Source: Caldilineaceae bacterium (GTDB lineage: Bacteria > Chloroflexota > Anaerolineae > Caldilineales > Caldilineaceae). From it: a stretch of DNA of 64,000 bases. The stretch covers positions 124,001 to 188,000 of the forward strand of contig JACKBA010000005.1 of the NCBI GenBank assembly GCA_020634815.1. Reading direction: 5' to 3'. This document shows, in pieces, positions 35,615 through 51,849 of this stretch; positions within the stretch are counted from its first letter, which is position 1, and each line of letters starts with the position of its first letter. Under the pieces are notes generated by a model. It did no database searches. It was given only the letters and a program-made list of their open reading frames with translations, and was not told the DNA's origin. The position numbers and the translations under genes are program-made.

Positions 35615-36151
35615 ATGGGTCCGATCGAGATCCTCTTCTATACGGTAGTCGTGATCTTCGCATTCATTGGGATGGTGCGCGGGTCGAATCGAGAACTGGG
35701 CAACTCGATCATCTTCATGTATGTGGTGGCGGTGTTGGGGTTTGCCGAGGAACGGGGCTGGAGTGAGCGGGCTGTCCAGGAGATTGCCAACATCTTCGGC
35801 GCCGATCCGGCCCGTATCAATGAACTGGTCTTTGTGACGATCGCGCTCTTCTTTGTGCTGATCATCGTGGTGACCTATCAAGGCAAGACCTTTGATTTCA
35901 GCGGCGCCCGAATCCCAGGGTGCCTGGGGCTGCTGACCGGCTTTGCCGTGGGCGCGCTGAATGGCTACCTGATCGCCGGGACGTTGTGGTATTTCGCCAA
36001 CGAGTATGGCTATCCGTTCAACCTGTTGACGGGTGGATTGACACCGACCGGGCAATTCTTGCTCGGCTTTCTGCCGCAGACGATCTTCCCCAGTGCGTTC
36101 TACTGGGCGATCCCGGCGACCATTCTATTGATTGTTCGGGTGATTCGATGA
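35615..36151 (+). CDS. second CvpA-like polytopic membrane protein
   Basis: A 178-residue membrane protein with about four hydrophobic segments. The N-terminus VVVIFAFIGMVRGSNRELGNSI aligns with the same region of the preceding gene (GYRRGVWPEL), so the two are probably distant tandem paralogues. GGGGAAG upstream fits as ribosome binding site. The 59-bp gap to murC contains an imperfect GCGTGGCAGG/CCTTGCCACGC hairpin without a T run. Function unknown; retained with the dcw genes. Confidence 0.58.
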   Translation: MGPIEILFYTVVVIFAFIGMVRGSNRELGNSIIFMYVVAVLGFAEERGWSERAVQEIANIFGADPARINELVFVTIALFFVLIIVVTYQGKTFDFSGARIPGCLGLLTGFAVGALNGYLIAGTLWYFANEYGYPFNLLTGGLTPTGQFLLGFLPQTIFPSAFYWAIPATILLIVRVIR

Positions 36152-36210
36152 GCAAGGGGCGTGGCAGGAACGGCGTCCGTAATCCTTGCCACGCAACCGA
36201 CTGAGCTTCT

Positions 36211-37662
36211 ATGGACACGAAAAAAGTGTACGCGCCGGGCACCTGGCAGGCCCGGCTCGCCAACCGAGACCAAACACTGGGCGTCTATCTCGTCGGCATC
36301 GGCGGGGCGGGGCTAAGTGCGATCGCGACCGTGCTGCTGGAGCAGGGCGTGCGTGTGGCCGGCAGCGACCGCCAGGCAAGTGCGCCGACGCAGCGGCTCC
36401 AGGAGTTGGGCGCGCTGGTTGCTGTCGGGCAGCGCGCAGAGAATATCACCGACCTGCCGCCGGACACGCGCCCGGACGTGGTGCTCATCAGCAGCGCGGT
36501 CGACGGGCAGAACCCGGAGCGGCGCGCGGCCGAGGAACTGGGCATCCCGGTGGTGAAACGCAGTGAGTTCCTGCCGGCGTTGCTCGCCAATCGCCGCGTG
36601 ATTGCGGTGGCCGGCGCGCACGGCAAGACCACGACGACGGCCATGATCCTGCACGTGCTGCGCAGCGGCGGTGTCGACTGCGGCTACATCGTCGGCTCGG
36701 ACGTGCCCGGCTACGGCAACGGCGCAGCCGGCACGGCGCAGGAGTTCGTCATCGAGGCCGACGAGTACGATCGCATGTTCCTGGGCTTGCGGCCGGCGAT
36801 TGCCGTCATCACGAACGTCGAGTGGGATCACCCGGACTGCTATCCCACGCCGGCCAGTTTTCGCCGCGCGTTCATGCAATTTACCGACGGCGTCGACCGC
36901 GATGGTCTGGTCATCGCCTGCGCCGACGACGAGGGCGCACGCCAGGTTCACGCCTATGCACCCTCGCGCGGGCCGCGCTGGATCTGCTACGGCATGGCCG
37001 ACGACGCCGACCTGCGCGCCGTCAACCTGCGCTCGCTGCCCGGGCTCGGCACCGAGGCGGACCTGATCTGGTGGCACGCGCCCAGCGGGCGCCTCGAACT
37101 GGCGGTGCCGGGGCTGCACAACGTGCGCAACGCGCTGGCGGCGCTGGCGGTCGGCACCTCGTGCGGGGTGGCTGTGGCCGACGCCCTGGCGGCATTGCGC
37201 GATTATCGCGGCTCGGCGCGGCGCTTCGAGTGGAAGGGCGAAGTGGGCGAAATCACCGTCATCGACGACTATGCCCACCACCCGACCGAAATCGAGGCGA
37301 CGCTGGCGGCCGCACGCCGCCGCTACCCGGATCGGCGCATCTGGGCGGTCTTCCAGCCGCACACCTTCAGCCGCACGCGCCACATGCTCTACCGCATGGG
37401 CGACAGCTTCGATGCCGCTGACCGGGTCATCGTCACCGACATTTACGCGGCGCGCGAGACCGACGATGGCAGCGTGCATGCGCGCGAACTGGTCGCCGCC
37501 AGCTCGCATACGGCCATCCAGTACATCGGTGACCTGCGTGCCGTGGCCGACTATCTGGCGGAGCAAACCGCGCCCGGCGACGTGGTGATCACGCTGGGCG
37601 CCGGCGACGGCAACAAGATCGGCGAATGGCTGCTGGACGCGCTGCGGCACGGGGGCGGGTGA
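36211..37662 (+). CDS. murC: UDP-N-acetylmuramate--L-alanine ligase
   Basis: A 483-residue Mur ligase that adds L-Ala to UDP-MurNAc, the first stem-peptide step. N-terminal motif VYLVGIGGAGLSAIATVLLEQG, ATP loop AVAGAHGKTTTTAMI, EADEYDRMFLGLRP and ITNVEWDHPDCYPT are MurC-specific. The C-terminal domain has IDDYAHHPTEIEATLAAAR and FQPHTFSRTRHM. The length is standard. Its ribosome binding site is weak. murB starts 4 bp after the stop. Confidence 0.95.
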   Translation: MDTKKVYAPGTWQARLANRDQTLGVYLVGIGGAGLSAIATVLLEQGVRVAGSDRQASAPTQRLQELGALVAVGQRAENITDLPPDTRPDVVLISSAVDGQNPERRAAEELGIPVVKRSEFLPALLANRRVIAVAGAHGKTTTTAMILHVLRSGGVDCGYIVGSDVPGYGNGAAGTAQEFVIEADEYDRMFLGLRPAIAVITNVEWDHPDCYPTPASFRRAFMQFTDGVDRDGLVIACADDEGARQVHAYAPSRGPRWICYGMADDADLRAVNLRSLPGLGTEADLIWWHAPSGRLELAVPGLHNVRNALAALAVGTSCGVAVADALAALRDYRGSARRFEWKGEVGEITVIDDYAHHPTEIEATLAAARRRYPDRRIWAVFQPHTFSRTRHMLYRMGDSFDAADRVIVTDIYAARETDDGSVHARELVAASSHTAIQYIGDLRAVADYLAEQTAPGDVVITLGAGDGNKIGEWLLDALRHGGG

Positions 37663-37666
37663 GGCC

Positions 37667-38665
37667 ATGATCGCCATGACGATGCCGGCCGCCGTCGACC
37701 TGAACGCCCCCGCGCGCTTTGGCGTGACCGTGCGCGAGCAGGTGCCGCTGGCCGCGTACACCACCATGAAGGTGGGCGGGCCGGCCGAGTATTTTGCCGC
37801 CGTGGCGACGGTCGATCAGCTCATTCGGCTGGTGCGCTGGGCGCGGTCGATCGAACTGCCGTACTACCTGCTTGGCGGCGGCAGCAACGTGCTCATCAGC
37901 GATGCCGGGCTGCGCGGGCTGGTCATCTACAACCGCTGCCGTCAGGTGCGCATCGACGAGGCGCCGTGCTGTGTCTACCCGCAGGATGACCGGCCCTTTG
38001 TCTTCGCCGAGAGCGGCGTGAGTATGGCGGGCCTGGCGCGACGCACGGTGACGGCCGCGCTGACGGGGCTGGAGTGGGCGGTAAGCCTGCCCGGCACGGT
38101 GGGCGGAGCGGTGGTGAACAATGCCGGCGCCTATGGCGGCGAGGTGAAGGACAACTTGTTCGACGCGATGGTCATGGACAGTAATGGCGATATCGAGGAA
38201 GTGCCGGCTGAGCGCCTCATCTATGCGTACCGGACGAGCGTATTGAAGCGGCAGATTCCGGTGCGCGGCGGCTTTGGCCCCGTCGTACTGAGTGCGAATT
38301 TCCGGCTGGCGCCGGGCGATGCCGCCGAGATTGCCGCCACGGCCGAGCGCAATTTGCAGCACCGGCGCCGTTCGCAGCCCGTGGAGCCGAGCCTGGGCAG
38401 CACCTTTGTCAACCCGCCGGGCGATTACGCCGGGCGGCTCATCGAGGCGGCCGGGCTGAAGGGCGCCGCCGTGGGCGGCATCCAGGTGAGCCGGCAGCAC
38501 GCCAACTTTTTCATCAACCCGGGCGGCGCCGGCAGCGCAAGTGCGGCCGATGTCGTCGCCCTGATCGAACACGTTCAGCGCACCGTCGAGGATCGCTTCG
38601 GCGTGCGGCTCAGCCCGGAAGTGCAACTGGTGGGCGAATGGCCCGCCGGCCAGCGCCTGGCCTGA
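37667..38665 (+). CDS. murB: UDP-N-acetylenolpyruvoylglucosamine reductase
   Basis: A 332-residue flavoprotein that reduces UDP-GlcNAc-enolpyruvate to UDP-MurNAc with NADPH. FAD-binding motifs YTTMKVGGPAEYF and LLGGGSNVLISDAGL are intact. SLPGTVGGAVVNNAGAYGGEV and the YRTSVLKR and SLGSTFVNPPGDYAGRLIE blocks identify type IIb MurB, with the catalytic Ser in SLGSTF. The ATG at 37667 follows GTGAGG; ATGs at 37676 and 37682 are possible. murA, the preceding enzyme, is not in the window. Confidence 0.94.
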   Translation: MIAMTMPAAVDLNAPARFGVTVREQVPLAAYTTMKVGGPAEYFAAVATVDQLIRLVRWARSIELPYYLLGGGSNVLISDAGLRGLVIYNRCRQVRIDEAPCCVYPQDDRPFVFAESGVSMAGLARRTVTAALTGLEWAVSLPGTVGGAVVNNAGAYGGEVKDNLFDAMVMDSNGDIEEVPAERLIYAYRTSVLKRQIPVRGGFGPVVLSANFRLAPGDAAEIAATAERNLQHRRRSQPVEPSLGSTFVNPPGDYAGRLIEAAGLKGAAVGGIQVSRQHANFFINPGGAGSASAADVVALIEHVQRTVEDRFGVRLSPEVQLVGEWPAGQRLA

Positions 38666-38685
38666 GTGAGGAATTGAGAGAGCGA

Positions 38686-39768
38686 ATGCACTATCGAGTG
38701 GGCGTCCTCTTCGGGGGACGCAGCAGCGAACACGAAGTATCCCTGGCCAGTGCGCGCAACGTCATGGAGGCGCTGCGTCAGGCCGGGCATGAGGTCGTGC
38801 CCATCGGCATCACGCCGGAGGGGCGCTGGCTGCCGCAGCCGGACGCGTGGGTGCGACTGTCAGCCCGGGCGCGCGGTGAATTGCCGGCGCCTGGCGGTGA
38901 ATCGACCGCGCTGCTATTGCCGGTCGCCAGTGGGGAGCAGTCGTTAGGCGCCGTGGACGTCATCTTCCCAGTGTTGCACGGTCCGTACGGTGAAGACGGC
39001 ACGGTGCAGGGGCTGTTGGAAATGGCCGACGTGCCCTATGTGGGGTCGGGCGTGCTGGCGAGCGCCGTGGCCATGGACAAGGTGATTGCCCGCCAATTGT
39101 TTGCACAGCATGGGCTGCCGCAGGTGCGCTACGTGACGGTCATGCGCCGGCGCTGGCAGACGGCGAAAGATGCGGTCATCGCCGAGATCGAAGCGGTGCT
39201 GAGCTATCCGCTCTTCGTCAAGCCCGCCAACATGGGCAGCAGCGTGGGCGTGAGCAAGGCGCGCGGCCGCGAGCAACTCGTCGATGCGTTGGACGTGGCG
39301 GCGCACTTCGACCGCAAGCTGCTGGTCGAGGAGGCGGTGCCCCACGCGCGTGAGGTCGAAGTCAGCGTGCTGGGCAACGACGCTCCGGAGGCGAGCGTCG
39401 CCGGAGAAATCATCCCGGCCAACGAGTTCTACGACTACAACGCCAAGTACGAGAACGAAGGCAGCCGCCTGCTCATCCCGGCGCCCATCGACGACGCGAT
39501 GATGGCCGCGGTGCGCGACTATGCCGTGCGTGCCTTCCAGGCGCTTGACTGTGCCGGCCTGGCGCGCGTCGACTTTCTGGTGGAAGGTGAGAGCGGGGCG
39601 ATTTACCTGAACGAGATCAACACGATGCCCGGTTTCACGCGCATCAGCATGTATCCGAAGCTGTGGGAAGCGACGGGCGTTCCCTACCCGGAACTGGTGG
39701 ACAGATTGCTCACGCTGGCGGTGGAGGTGCATGCGGACCGCCAGGCCAACAGCACAGCACGTACCTGA
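38686..39768 (+). CDS. ddl: D-alanine--D-alanine ligase
   Basis: A 360-residue ATP-grasp ligase that makes D-Ala-D-Ala for MurF. It begins YRVGVLFGGRSSEHEVSLASARNV. Further blocks are FPVLHGPYGEDGTVQGLLEMADVPYVGSG, FVKPANMGSSVGVSKA, ARVDFLVEGESGAIYLNEINTMPGFT and SMYPKLWEATG. The Tyr in the omega loop (FYDYNAKYENEGS) is typical of Ala-Ala rather than Ala-Lac ligases (inference from VanA-type differences). ATG 38686 begins the conserved N-terminus; an upstream in-frame ATG at 38638 lies inside murB. Confidence 0.94.
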   Translation: MHYRVGVLFGGRSSEHEVSLASARNVMEALRQAGHEVVPIGITPEGRWLPQPDAWVRLSARARGELPAPGGESTALLLPVASGEQSLGAVDVIFPVLHGPYGEDGTVQGLLEMADVPYVGSGVLASAVAMDKVIARQLFAQHGLPQVRYVTVMRRRWQTAKDAVIAEIEAVLSYPLFVKPANMGSSVGVSKARGREQLVDALDVAAHFDRKLLVEEAVPHAREVEVSVLGNDAPEASVAGEIIPANEFYDYNAKYENEGSRLLIPAPIDDAMMAAVRDYAVRAFQALDCAGLARVDFLVEGESGAIYLNEINTMPGFTRISMYPKLWEATGVPYPELVDRLLTLAVEVHADRQANSTART

Positions 39769-39874
39769 CAGTCGATGGGGCGAGTTACTGCACAATCATC
39801 TTCCCGGCGACAGGGAAGTGAACGGAGATTGTGTCGGTTGAACCTTTACCTTTTTGAGGACGGCAGCGGGATTC

Positions 39875-40795
39875 ATGGCCAAGGCATCGAATCCAAAACC
39901 GAAAAAGAGCGTACGAGCGCCGGCCCAGCCGGTGCGGCTGCACGACGCCGCCGCCCGCAGCCGGGCCAACCAGCGCCGCCGCCAGAAGTTCAGCCGGCAC
40001 ATGCGCCGCTTCGAGTCGTTGTTGCCCGATGCACCGGTCGCGCGGCGGATCGCCTGGCCGGAGTTCGATCTCTCGCCGGCGCTGCGCTTCGCACGCAACC
40101 GGCTCTTGTGGGTGAGCGTGCTTGTTATTGTGGCGTTGGCCGCTTTGGTGGCGTGGGTGCACACCGACGATCGCTGGTTCATCTACCACGAGGACGTGCA
40201 TTTCAACGGGCTGTCGTATCTGGACGCCGACGAGCTGTGGCAGGCGAGCCAACTGGATGGCTGGCAGGTCTTCTGGATCGACGCCGACGAGGTGCGGCGC
40301 CTGCTGTTGGAAAACCCGTATGTGGCGGATGCGCAGGTGCGCATCTCGCAGGTGGGCGCCAAGGTGACGGTGGACATCACCGAGGTGCGGCCGGTCATGC
40401 TGTGGACGACCGACAGCGGCACACGCTGGCTGCGCGACGACGGCCTGGCACTCGAGCCCAGGGGGGAGACGCCGCCCGGCCTGTATGCGATCATCGACGC
40501 GCCGGCGGCTGCGACGTTACCGGGCGCAGCCTCGGGTTCGGCCATGGCGCCGGAAGTCTTGCAGAGCGCCCAGGCGCTGGTGAACCGGCTGCCGGGCATC
40601 ACGACGCTGCGCTACAACGCGATCGTCGGGCTGAATTTCCAGCTTCCCGACGCCGGCTACTGGGTCTACTGGGGCGATGACGCCGAAGTGGAAAAGAAAC
40701 TCAACAACCTGGCTGCGGCGGAGACATTGTTACGCACAGGACAGGCGGAAGGGGCCGTCATTGACGTGCGATTCGATCGGCCGTATATCAAATAG
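39875..40795 (+). CDS. ftsQ: cell division protein FtsQ/DivIB
   Basis: A 306-residue bitopic divisome protein. A basic cytoplasmic N-terminus of about 80 residues is followed by one membrane helix (about 89-108, LLWVSVLVIVALAALVAWV). A POTRA-type region starts FIYHEDVHFNGLSYLDADELW and contains LLLENPYVADAQVRIS, then the beta domain. ATG 39875 was chosen; the TTG at 39854 has no ribosome binding site. The usual murC-murB-ddl-ftsQ-ftsA-ftsZ order supports the call. Confidence 0.88.
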   Translation: MAKASNPKPKKSVRAPAQPVRLHDAAARSRANQRRRQKFSRHMRRFESLLPDAPVARRIAWPEFDLSPALRFARNRLLWVSVLVIVALAALVAWVHTDDRWFIYHEDVHFNGLSYLDADELWQASQLDGWQVFWIDADEVRRLLLENPYVADAQVRISQVGAKVTVDITEVRPVMLWTTDSGTRWLRDDGLALEPRGETPPGLYAIIDAPAAATLPGAASGSAMAPEVLQSAQALVNRLPGITTLRYNAIVGLNFQLPDAGYWVYWGDDAEVEKKLNNLAAAETLLRTGQAEGAVIDVRFDRPYIK

Positions 40796-40866
40796 GGTGG
40801 TAAGGCGGGTGCGAAGGACGCCGGATTGCTATCGGGTGAGCGGCCGGCTCTTTATGGGGTGAATCT

Positions 40867-42141
40867 ATGCAGGAAGTGATCTCCGCAATCGATATTGGAA
40901 CGACCAAGATCTGTGCGCTGACGGCGCAGGTCTCGCATGACGGGCTGGGCAAGCTCTCGCTGCGTATGTTGGGCGAGGGCGTCGTGCCCTCGCGCGGCAT
41001 CCGTCGCGGCGTGGTCGTCGACGTGCCGGAAGCGACCGCGGCCGTCGGCGAGGCCATCGAGAAGTGCGAGCAGGATGCCGGCCGGCAGATGCTCAGCGCC
41101 TACGTCGGCATTGCGGGCAGCCACATCGGCACGCGCAACAGCCGCGGCGTCAGCCCGGTGGATCGCAAGCACGGCGTCACCGGCGCCGACATGCAGCGTG
41201 CGCTGGAAGGCGCGCGCGCCGTCGCCCTGCCGGAGAACCAGGAGGTCATCCACACCATTGCCCGATCGTGGACGGTGGATGGCGAGACCGAGGTGCAGCA
41301 GCCGGTCGGCATGAGCGCCTACCGCCTGGAGGTGGATGCCCACATCGTCACCGGCAGCAGCACCGCGGTGAGCAACCTGGTGCAGTGCGTCGTGGCGCAC
41401 GGCATCGACGTGGACGAGCTGGTGCTGGAGCCGCTGGGCGCCAACGAGGCCGTGTTGCGCCCCGAGGAGCGGCGCATGGGCGTGGCAGTCGTCGACATGG
41501 GCGGCGGCACCTCGGATCTGGCGGTCTTTATCGACAACGCGCTCTGCCACACGACGATTCTGGATATGGGCGGCAACCACCTGACCAACGATGTGGCGGT
41601 CGGGCTGCGCTGCCCCTTCGAGACGGCCGAGGATCTCAAGCTGCGCTATGGCACGCTGCTGCCCGAGCGCGTGGCGCCGGACGAAGCCGTGTGGGCGAAC
41701 GTCTTTGGCGAGAAGGCCGAGCGCAGCTTCAGCCGCCGCTTTGTCTGCGACGTGCTGGAGGCGCGCGCGCTGGAGATGATGGAGATCATCGCCGAGCGGC
41801 TCACCGAGAGCGGCTTCATCGACCGGCTGCCGGCGGGCATCGTGCTCACCGGCGGCTGCAGCCAGTTGCCGGGCTTTGCCGAGCTGGGGCGCGGCGCGCT
41901 GGGCATGCCGGTGCGCGTCGGCGCGGCGCAGGCCAGCCTGCCCATCAGCGGGCTGAGCCGCAACCTGCAGATGCCCGGCTATGCCACGTCGGTGGGGCTG
42001 TTGCTGTGGGGAATGAAGGAGGATGCCCGCGCCGTGCATCGCCGTTTCGAAGCGGATCACGGCAGTGGCAACGCCACGCGCGACCGTATGTTCGCCGCGG
42101 CGAAAGGTTGGCTCAAGAACCTGTTGCCGGACAGGGATTGA
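40867..42141 (+). CDS. ftsA: cell division protein FtsA
   Basis: A 424-residue actin-like ATPase that tethers FtsZ to the membrane. Nucleotide motifs are VISAIDIGTTKICALTAQ, VAVVDMGGGTSDLAVFI and GIVLTGGCSQLPGFAELG. The SHS2/1C domain includes GIAGSHIGTRNSRGV. The C-terminus FAAAKGWLKNLLPDRD can form the membrane-targeting amphipathic helix. GGGGTG precedes ATG 40867. It is 212 bp upstream of ftsZ. Confidence 0.95.
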   Translation: MQEVISAIDIGTTKICALTAQVSHDGLGKLSLRMLGEGVVPSRGIRRGVVVDVPEATAAVGEAIEKCEQDAGRQMLSAYVGIAGSHIGTRNSRGVSPVDRKHGVTGADMQRALEGARAVALPENQEVIHTIARSWTVDGETEVQQPVGMSAYRLEVDAHIVTGSSTAVSNLVQCVVAHGIDVDELVLEPLGANEAVLRPEERRMGVAVVDMGGGTSDLAVFIDNALCHTTILDMGGNHLTNDVAVGLRCPFETAEDLKLRYGTLLPERVAPDEAVWANVFGEKAERSFSRRFVCDVLEARALEMMEIIAERLTESGFIDRLPAGIVLTGGCSQLPGFAELGRGALGMPVRVGAAQASLPISGLSRNLQMPGYATSVGLLLWGMKEDARAVHRRFEADHGSGNATRDRMFAAAKGWLKNLLPDRD

Positions 42142-42353
42142 GATAGAGGCTGCCGGGCAGGGAGACTTCCACCCGGGCGGACTTGCCGGAGTTCGTTCGG
42201 AAGCGACCCTGACCGATGGCACAGAGTTGGTGCGCACTCCGCTCCTCAGATATGGGGGGCCTGTCGTGTGGGCGGATGACGCAACAGAGGTAGGGAGAGG
42301 AAGAGGACATTACCGTCATCGTCAACCGTTCAATCATCGAAGGAGTTTGAGCA

Positions 42354-43505
42354 ATGACCCGTAGCACCAAGGCACAATCGTCCTATGTCGACAACTTTGC
42401 CCAGATCAAAGTCATCGGCGTGGGCGGCGGCGGGCAGAACGCCGTCAACCGAATGATCGAGGAGGGCATCCAGGGCGTCGAGTTTATCGCCGTCAACACG
42501 GATGCCCAGGCGCTGATGCTGTCGTCGGCGCCGCAGCGGATGCGTATCGGCGAGAAGATCACCAAGGGGCTGGGCTCGGGTGGCAACCCCGAGATCGGCC
42601 TGCGTGCCGGCGAGGAGAGTCGCGACGAACTGCGCGAGATGCTCACCGGCGCCGACATGGTCTTTGTCACGGCGGGCATGGGCGGCGGCACCGGCTCCGG
42701 TGCTTCCGGCGTCGTGGCCAATGTGGCCCGCGAGGCCGGCGCGCTGACGATCGGCGTGGTGACGCGCCCCTTCACCTTCGAGGGCACCCAGCGCCGGCGC
42801 AATGCCGAGGAGGCCATCGAAGCGTTGCAGAGCAGCGTGGACACCTTGATCACGATTCCCAACGATCGCCTGTTGCAGATCGCCGGCAAGACGGCCAGCA
42901 TCAAGGACGCGTTCCGCATGGCCGACGACGTTCTGCGCCAGGGCATCCAGGGGATCAGCGAACTGATCACCGTCCCCGGCCTCATCAACCTGGACTTCGC
43001 CGACGTCAAGACCATCATGCAGGATGGCGGCGCAGCCCTCATGGCCATCGGCCGCGGCAGCGGTGAGAACCGCGCGCGTGAGGCGGCGGAGCGTGCCATC
43101 CACAGCGCGCTGCTCGACGTTTCCATCGAAGGCGCCCGCTCCATCATCTTCAACATCAAGGGCGGCGAAGACATGAGCCTCTACGAAGTCAACGAGGCGG
43201 CCGAAGTCATTCGCGGCAACGCGCACCCCGAGTGCAACATCATCTTCGGCGCCGTCATCGATGCCGACATGAAGGATGACATCCAACTGACCGTCATCGC
43301 CACGGGTTTTGACCGGGCAAAGCCCAAGGATCAGTATGACTTCGTCAACGGCGCGTTCAAGGGCCAGGGTCAGGCGCAGACCGAGCAGCGCAATGGCCGC
43401 GAGCCGCAGCGCGAACCGGCCGACTACCAGGTGCGCACCTTCCAGCGGGACGATCTCGACATCCCCGCCTTCCTGCGCCGCCAACGCACGACGAACGGCC
43501 GGTAG
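42354..43505 (+). CDS. ftsZ: cell division GTPase FtsZ
   Basis: A 383-residue tubulin-like GTPase forming the Z ring. It has IKVIGVGGGGQNAVNRMI (N-terminal nucleotide loop), the tubulin signature GGGTGSGAS, NADDVLRQGIQGIS-type T7 synergy loop sequence, and FNIKGGEDMSLYEVNEAAEVI. A short linker leads to the conserved C-terminal peptide DLDIPAFLRRQ that binds FtsA. A strong AAGGAG (42340-42345) lies 8 nt before ATG 42354, consistent with high expression. It is the last gene of the dcw cluster. Confidence 0.97.
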   Translation: MTRSTKAQSSYVDNFAQIKVIGVGGGGQNAVNRMIEEGIQGVEFIAVNTDAQALMLSSAPQRMRIGEKITKGLGSGGNPEIGLRAGEESRDELREMLTGADMVFVTAGMGGGTGSGASGVVANVAREAGALTIGVVTRPFTFEGTQRRRNAEEAIEALQSSVDTLITIPNDRLLQIAGKTASIKDAFRMADDVLRQGIQGISELITVPGLINLDFADVKTIMQDGGAALMAIGRGSGENRAREAAERAIHSALLDVSIEGARSIIFNIKGGEDMSLYEVNEAAEVIRGNAHPECNIIFGAVIDADMKDDIQLTVIATGFDRAKPKDQYDFVNGAFKGQGQAQTEQRNGREPQREPADYQVRTFQRDDLDIPAFLRRQRTTNGR

Positions 43506-43519
43506 GATTCAGCCGTGAA

Positions 43520-43583
43520 AAGGGATGCGGGGACAGAGGCATCCGGACAGCTTTCGTTTGAGTGTCCTCTGTTCCCATCCCTT
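43520..43583 (+). other. long hairpin after ftsZ (possible factor-dependent terminator or RNA end)
   Basis: AAGGGAT (43520-43526) and GGGGACAGAGG (43529-43539) pair with CCTCTGTTCCC and ATCCCTT (43566-43583). No T run follows (CCTCCCC), so it is not a classical intrinsic terminator, but it closes the dcw operon and could protect the 3' end. Confidence 0.5.
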
Positions 43584-43687
43584 CCTCCCCAATATCCCTC
43601 ACGCCCAACTTGTGAAGTTCGGGCTTAAAATTTCATGCCGTAGCTGATCGCGCGTTGATTTTCTCTGGTAGAACGCGTGTGCACCAC

Positions 43688-43716
43688 TTGCAGCCCCTTG
43701 GCGAGTGTGCTATACT
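43688..43716 (+). promoter_or_regulatory. candidate nrdR promoter
   Basis: An extended -10, TGC followed by TATACT (43711-43716), has a weak TTGCAG -35 (43688-43693) at 17 bp. A second possibility closer to the gene is TTGTGG (43738-43743), 16 bp, TACAAT (43760-43765), giving a very short leader before ATG 43781. Confidence 0.5.
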
Positions 43717-43780
43717 TTGACCCCGAGCCCCAAGATGTTGTGGCTTCCCGTAATCGTGATACAATATGTCGTAGGTTGAA

Positions 43781-44245
43781 ATGAACTGCCCGCACTGTGG
43801 ACATACCGCGCATCGCGTGATCGATACCCGTGACACCGGCGACGCCATCCGGCGGCGGCGGCAGTGCGAACAGTGCGGTCAGCGCTTCACGACCTACGAG
43901 CATGTAGCGGCCAATTTGCTGGTCGTCAAGAGTGATGGACGGCGCGAGCCATTTGACCGCCAGAAGCTCTTGTCCGGGATTCAGGTCGCTTCGACCAAGC
44001 GCCCGATCAGCCGGGAGACGATGGAGAACATGGTCAGCCAGTTGACCGAATCGTTGCAGGCGCTCGGCCGGTCGGAGGTGCCCAGCAAGCTGATCGGCGG
44101 CATGGTGCTCGACCAGTTGGCGCACATTGACCAGGTCGCCTACATCCGGTTTGCCAGCGTCTATCTGGACATGAACGACCTGGCCGAATTGCGCAGTGAG
44201 ATTGACCGGCTGATGGGGCGACCATCCTCGAGTGAATTGAGCTGA
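43781..44245 (+). CDS. nrdR: transcriptional repressor NrdR
   Basis: A 154-residue regulator of ribonucleotide reductase genes. An N-terminal zinc ribbon with MNCPHCGHTAHRVIDTRDTGDAIRRRRQCEQCGQRFTTYEH-type spacing (C3, C6, C32, C35) is followed by an ATP-cone domain (VVKSDGRREPFDRQKLLSGI). It senses ATP/dATP and represses nrd operons. It sits directly upstream of nrdJ, its expected target, though no convincing pair of NrdR boxes was found in the 216-bp gap. Confidence 0.95.
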   Translation: MNCPHCGHTAHRVIDTRDTGDAIRRRRQCEQCGQRFTTYEHVAANLLVVKSDGRREPFDRQKLLSGIQVASTKRPISRETMENMVSQLTESLQALGRSEVPSKLIGGMVLDQLAHIDQVAYIRFASVYLDMNDLAELRSEIDRLMGRPSSSELS

Positions 44246-44461
44246 CCAACAGCCAAGCGCCGACATCAGCCGCAAAGCCAGTGGCTCCAGACGACCTGCA
44301 TCGTCGCAGGGGTGTTCGTCCTCCCAGGTGCTCCGTGGTGTGCAACGTCCGTCGTTGCCGTCCCGTCCTTTGGTTCCCGCAGTGCAGCCCAGGCGCAGCA
44401 TTGTGACTAACGCCTTCGGGCGTCGTTGATCGTTTCGTAACTTTTCATGAGGAGACAGCGC

Positions 44462-49645
<5,184 letters not shown>

Positions 49646-49675
49646 GTTACCCTGGACAAGAGAACAGATAGAAAA

Positions 49676-49706
49676 GCGAGGCGCCGACCGGCGCCTCGCT
49701 TTTTCG
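49676..49706. terminator. bidirectional terminator between nrdJ and the amylosucrase gene
   Basis: GCGAGGCGCC (49676-49685) pairs with GGCGCCTCGC (49690-49699) across GACC. TTTTT follows on the plus strand and TTTTCTATCT on the minus strand. It serves the two convergent genes. Confidence 0.88.
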
Positions 49707-49871
49707 TGGACAAAAGTTGCGGCTGTCTGCCCGCTGTAGTTTCTGTGACAGCTTTGGCCGCGCTTCGCTAATCGTTTGCCCGTCCGGCTCAAAGGCTAAT
49801 CTGGGCTTTGTCCATGCCGGGCGATAATCTCACGCCAAAGCCGCGACGTGCGCAGCGTTTGTAGAGGGCGG

Positions 49872-51821
<1,950 letters not shown>

Positions 51822-51849
51822 TTCAGCCTCGGTTCTGGTTCGAATCGGT

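Noticed and set aside
36159..36194. Hairpin between the second CvpA-like gene and murC as a terminator
   Set aside because: The stem has a bulge and no T run follows, and the flanking genes appear to belong to one operon.
44246..44461. Possible cobalamin riboswitch upstream of the B12-dependent nrdJ
   Set aside because: CAGACGACCTGC (44288-44299) resembles the B12 box at ten of twelve positions, but the conserved upstream core is absent and there is too little space before it. A covariance search for the cobalamin riboswitch family would settle it.
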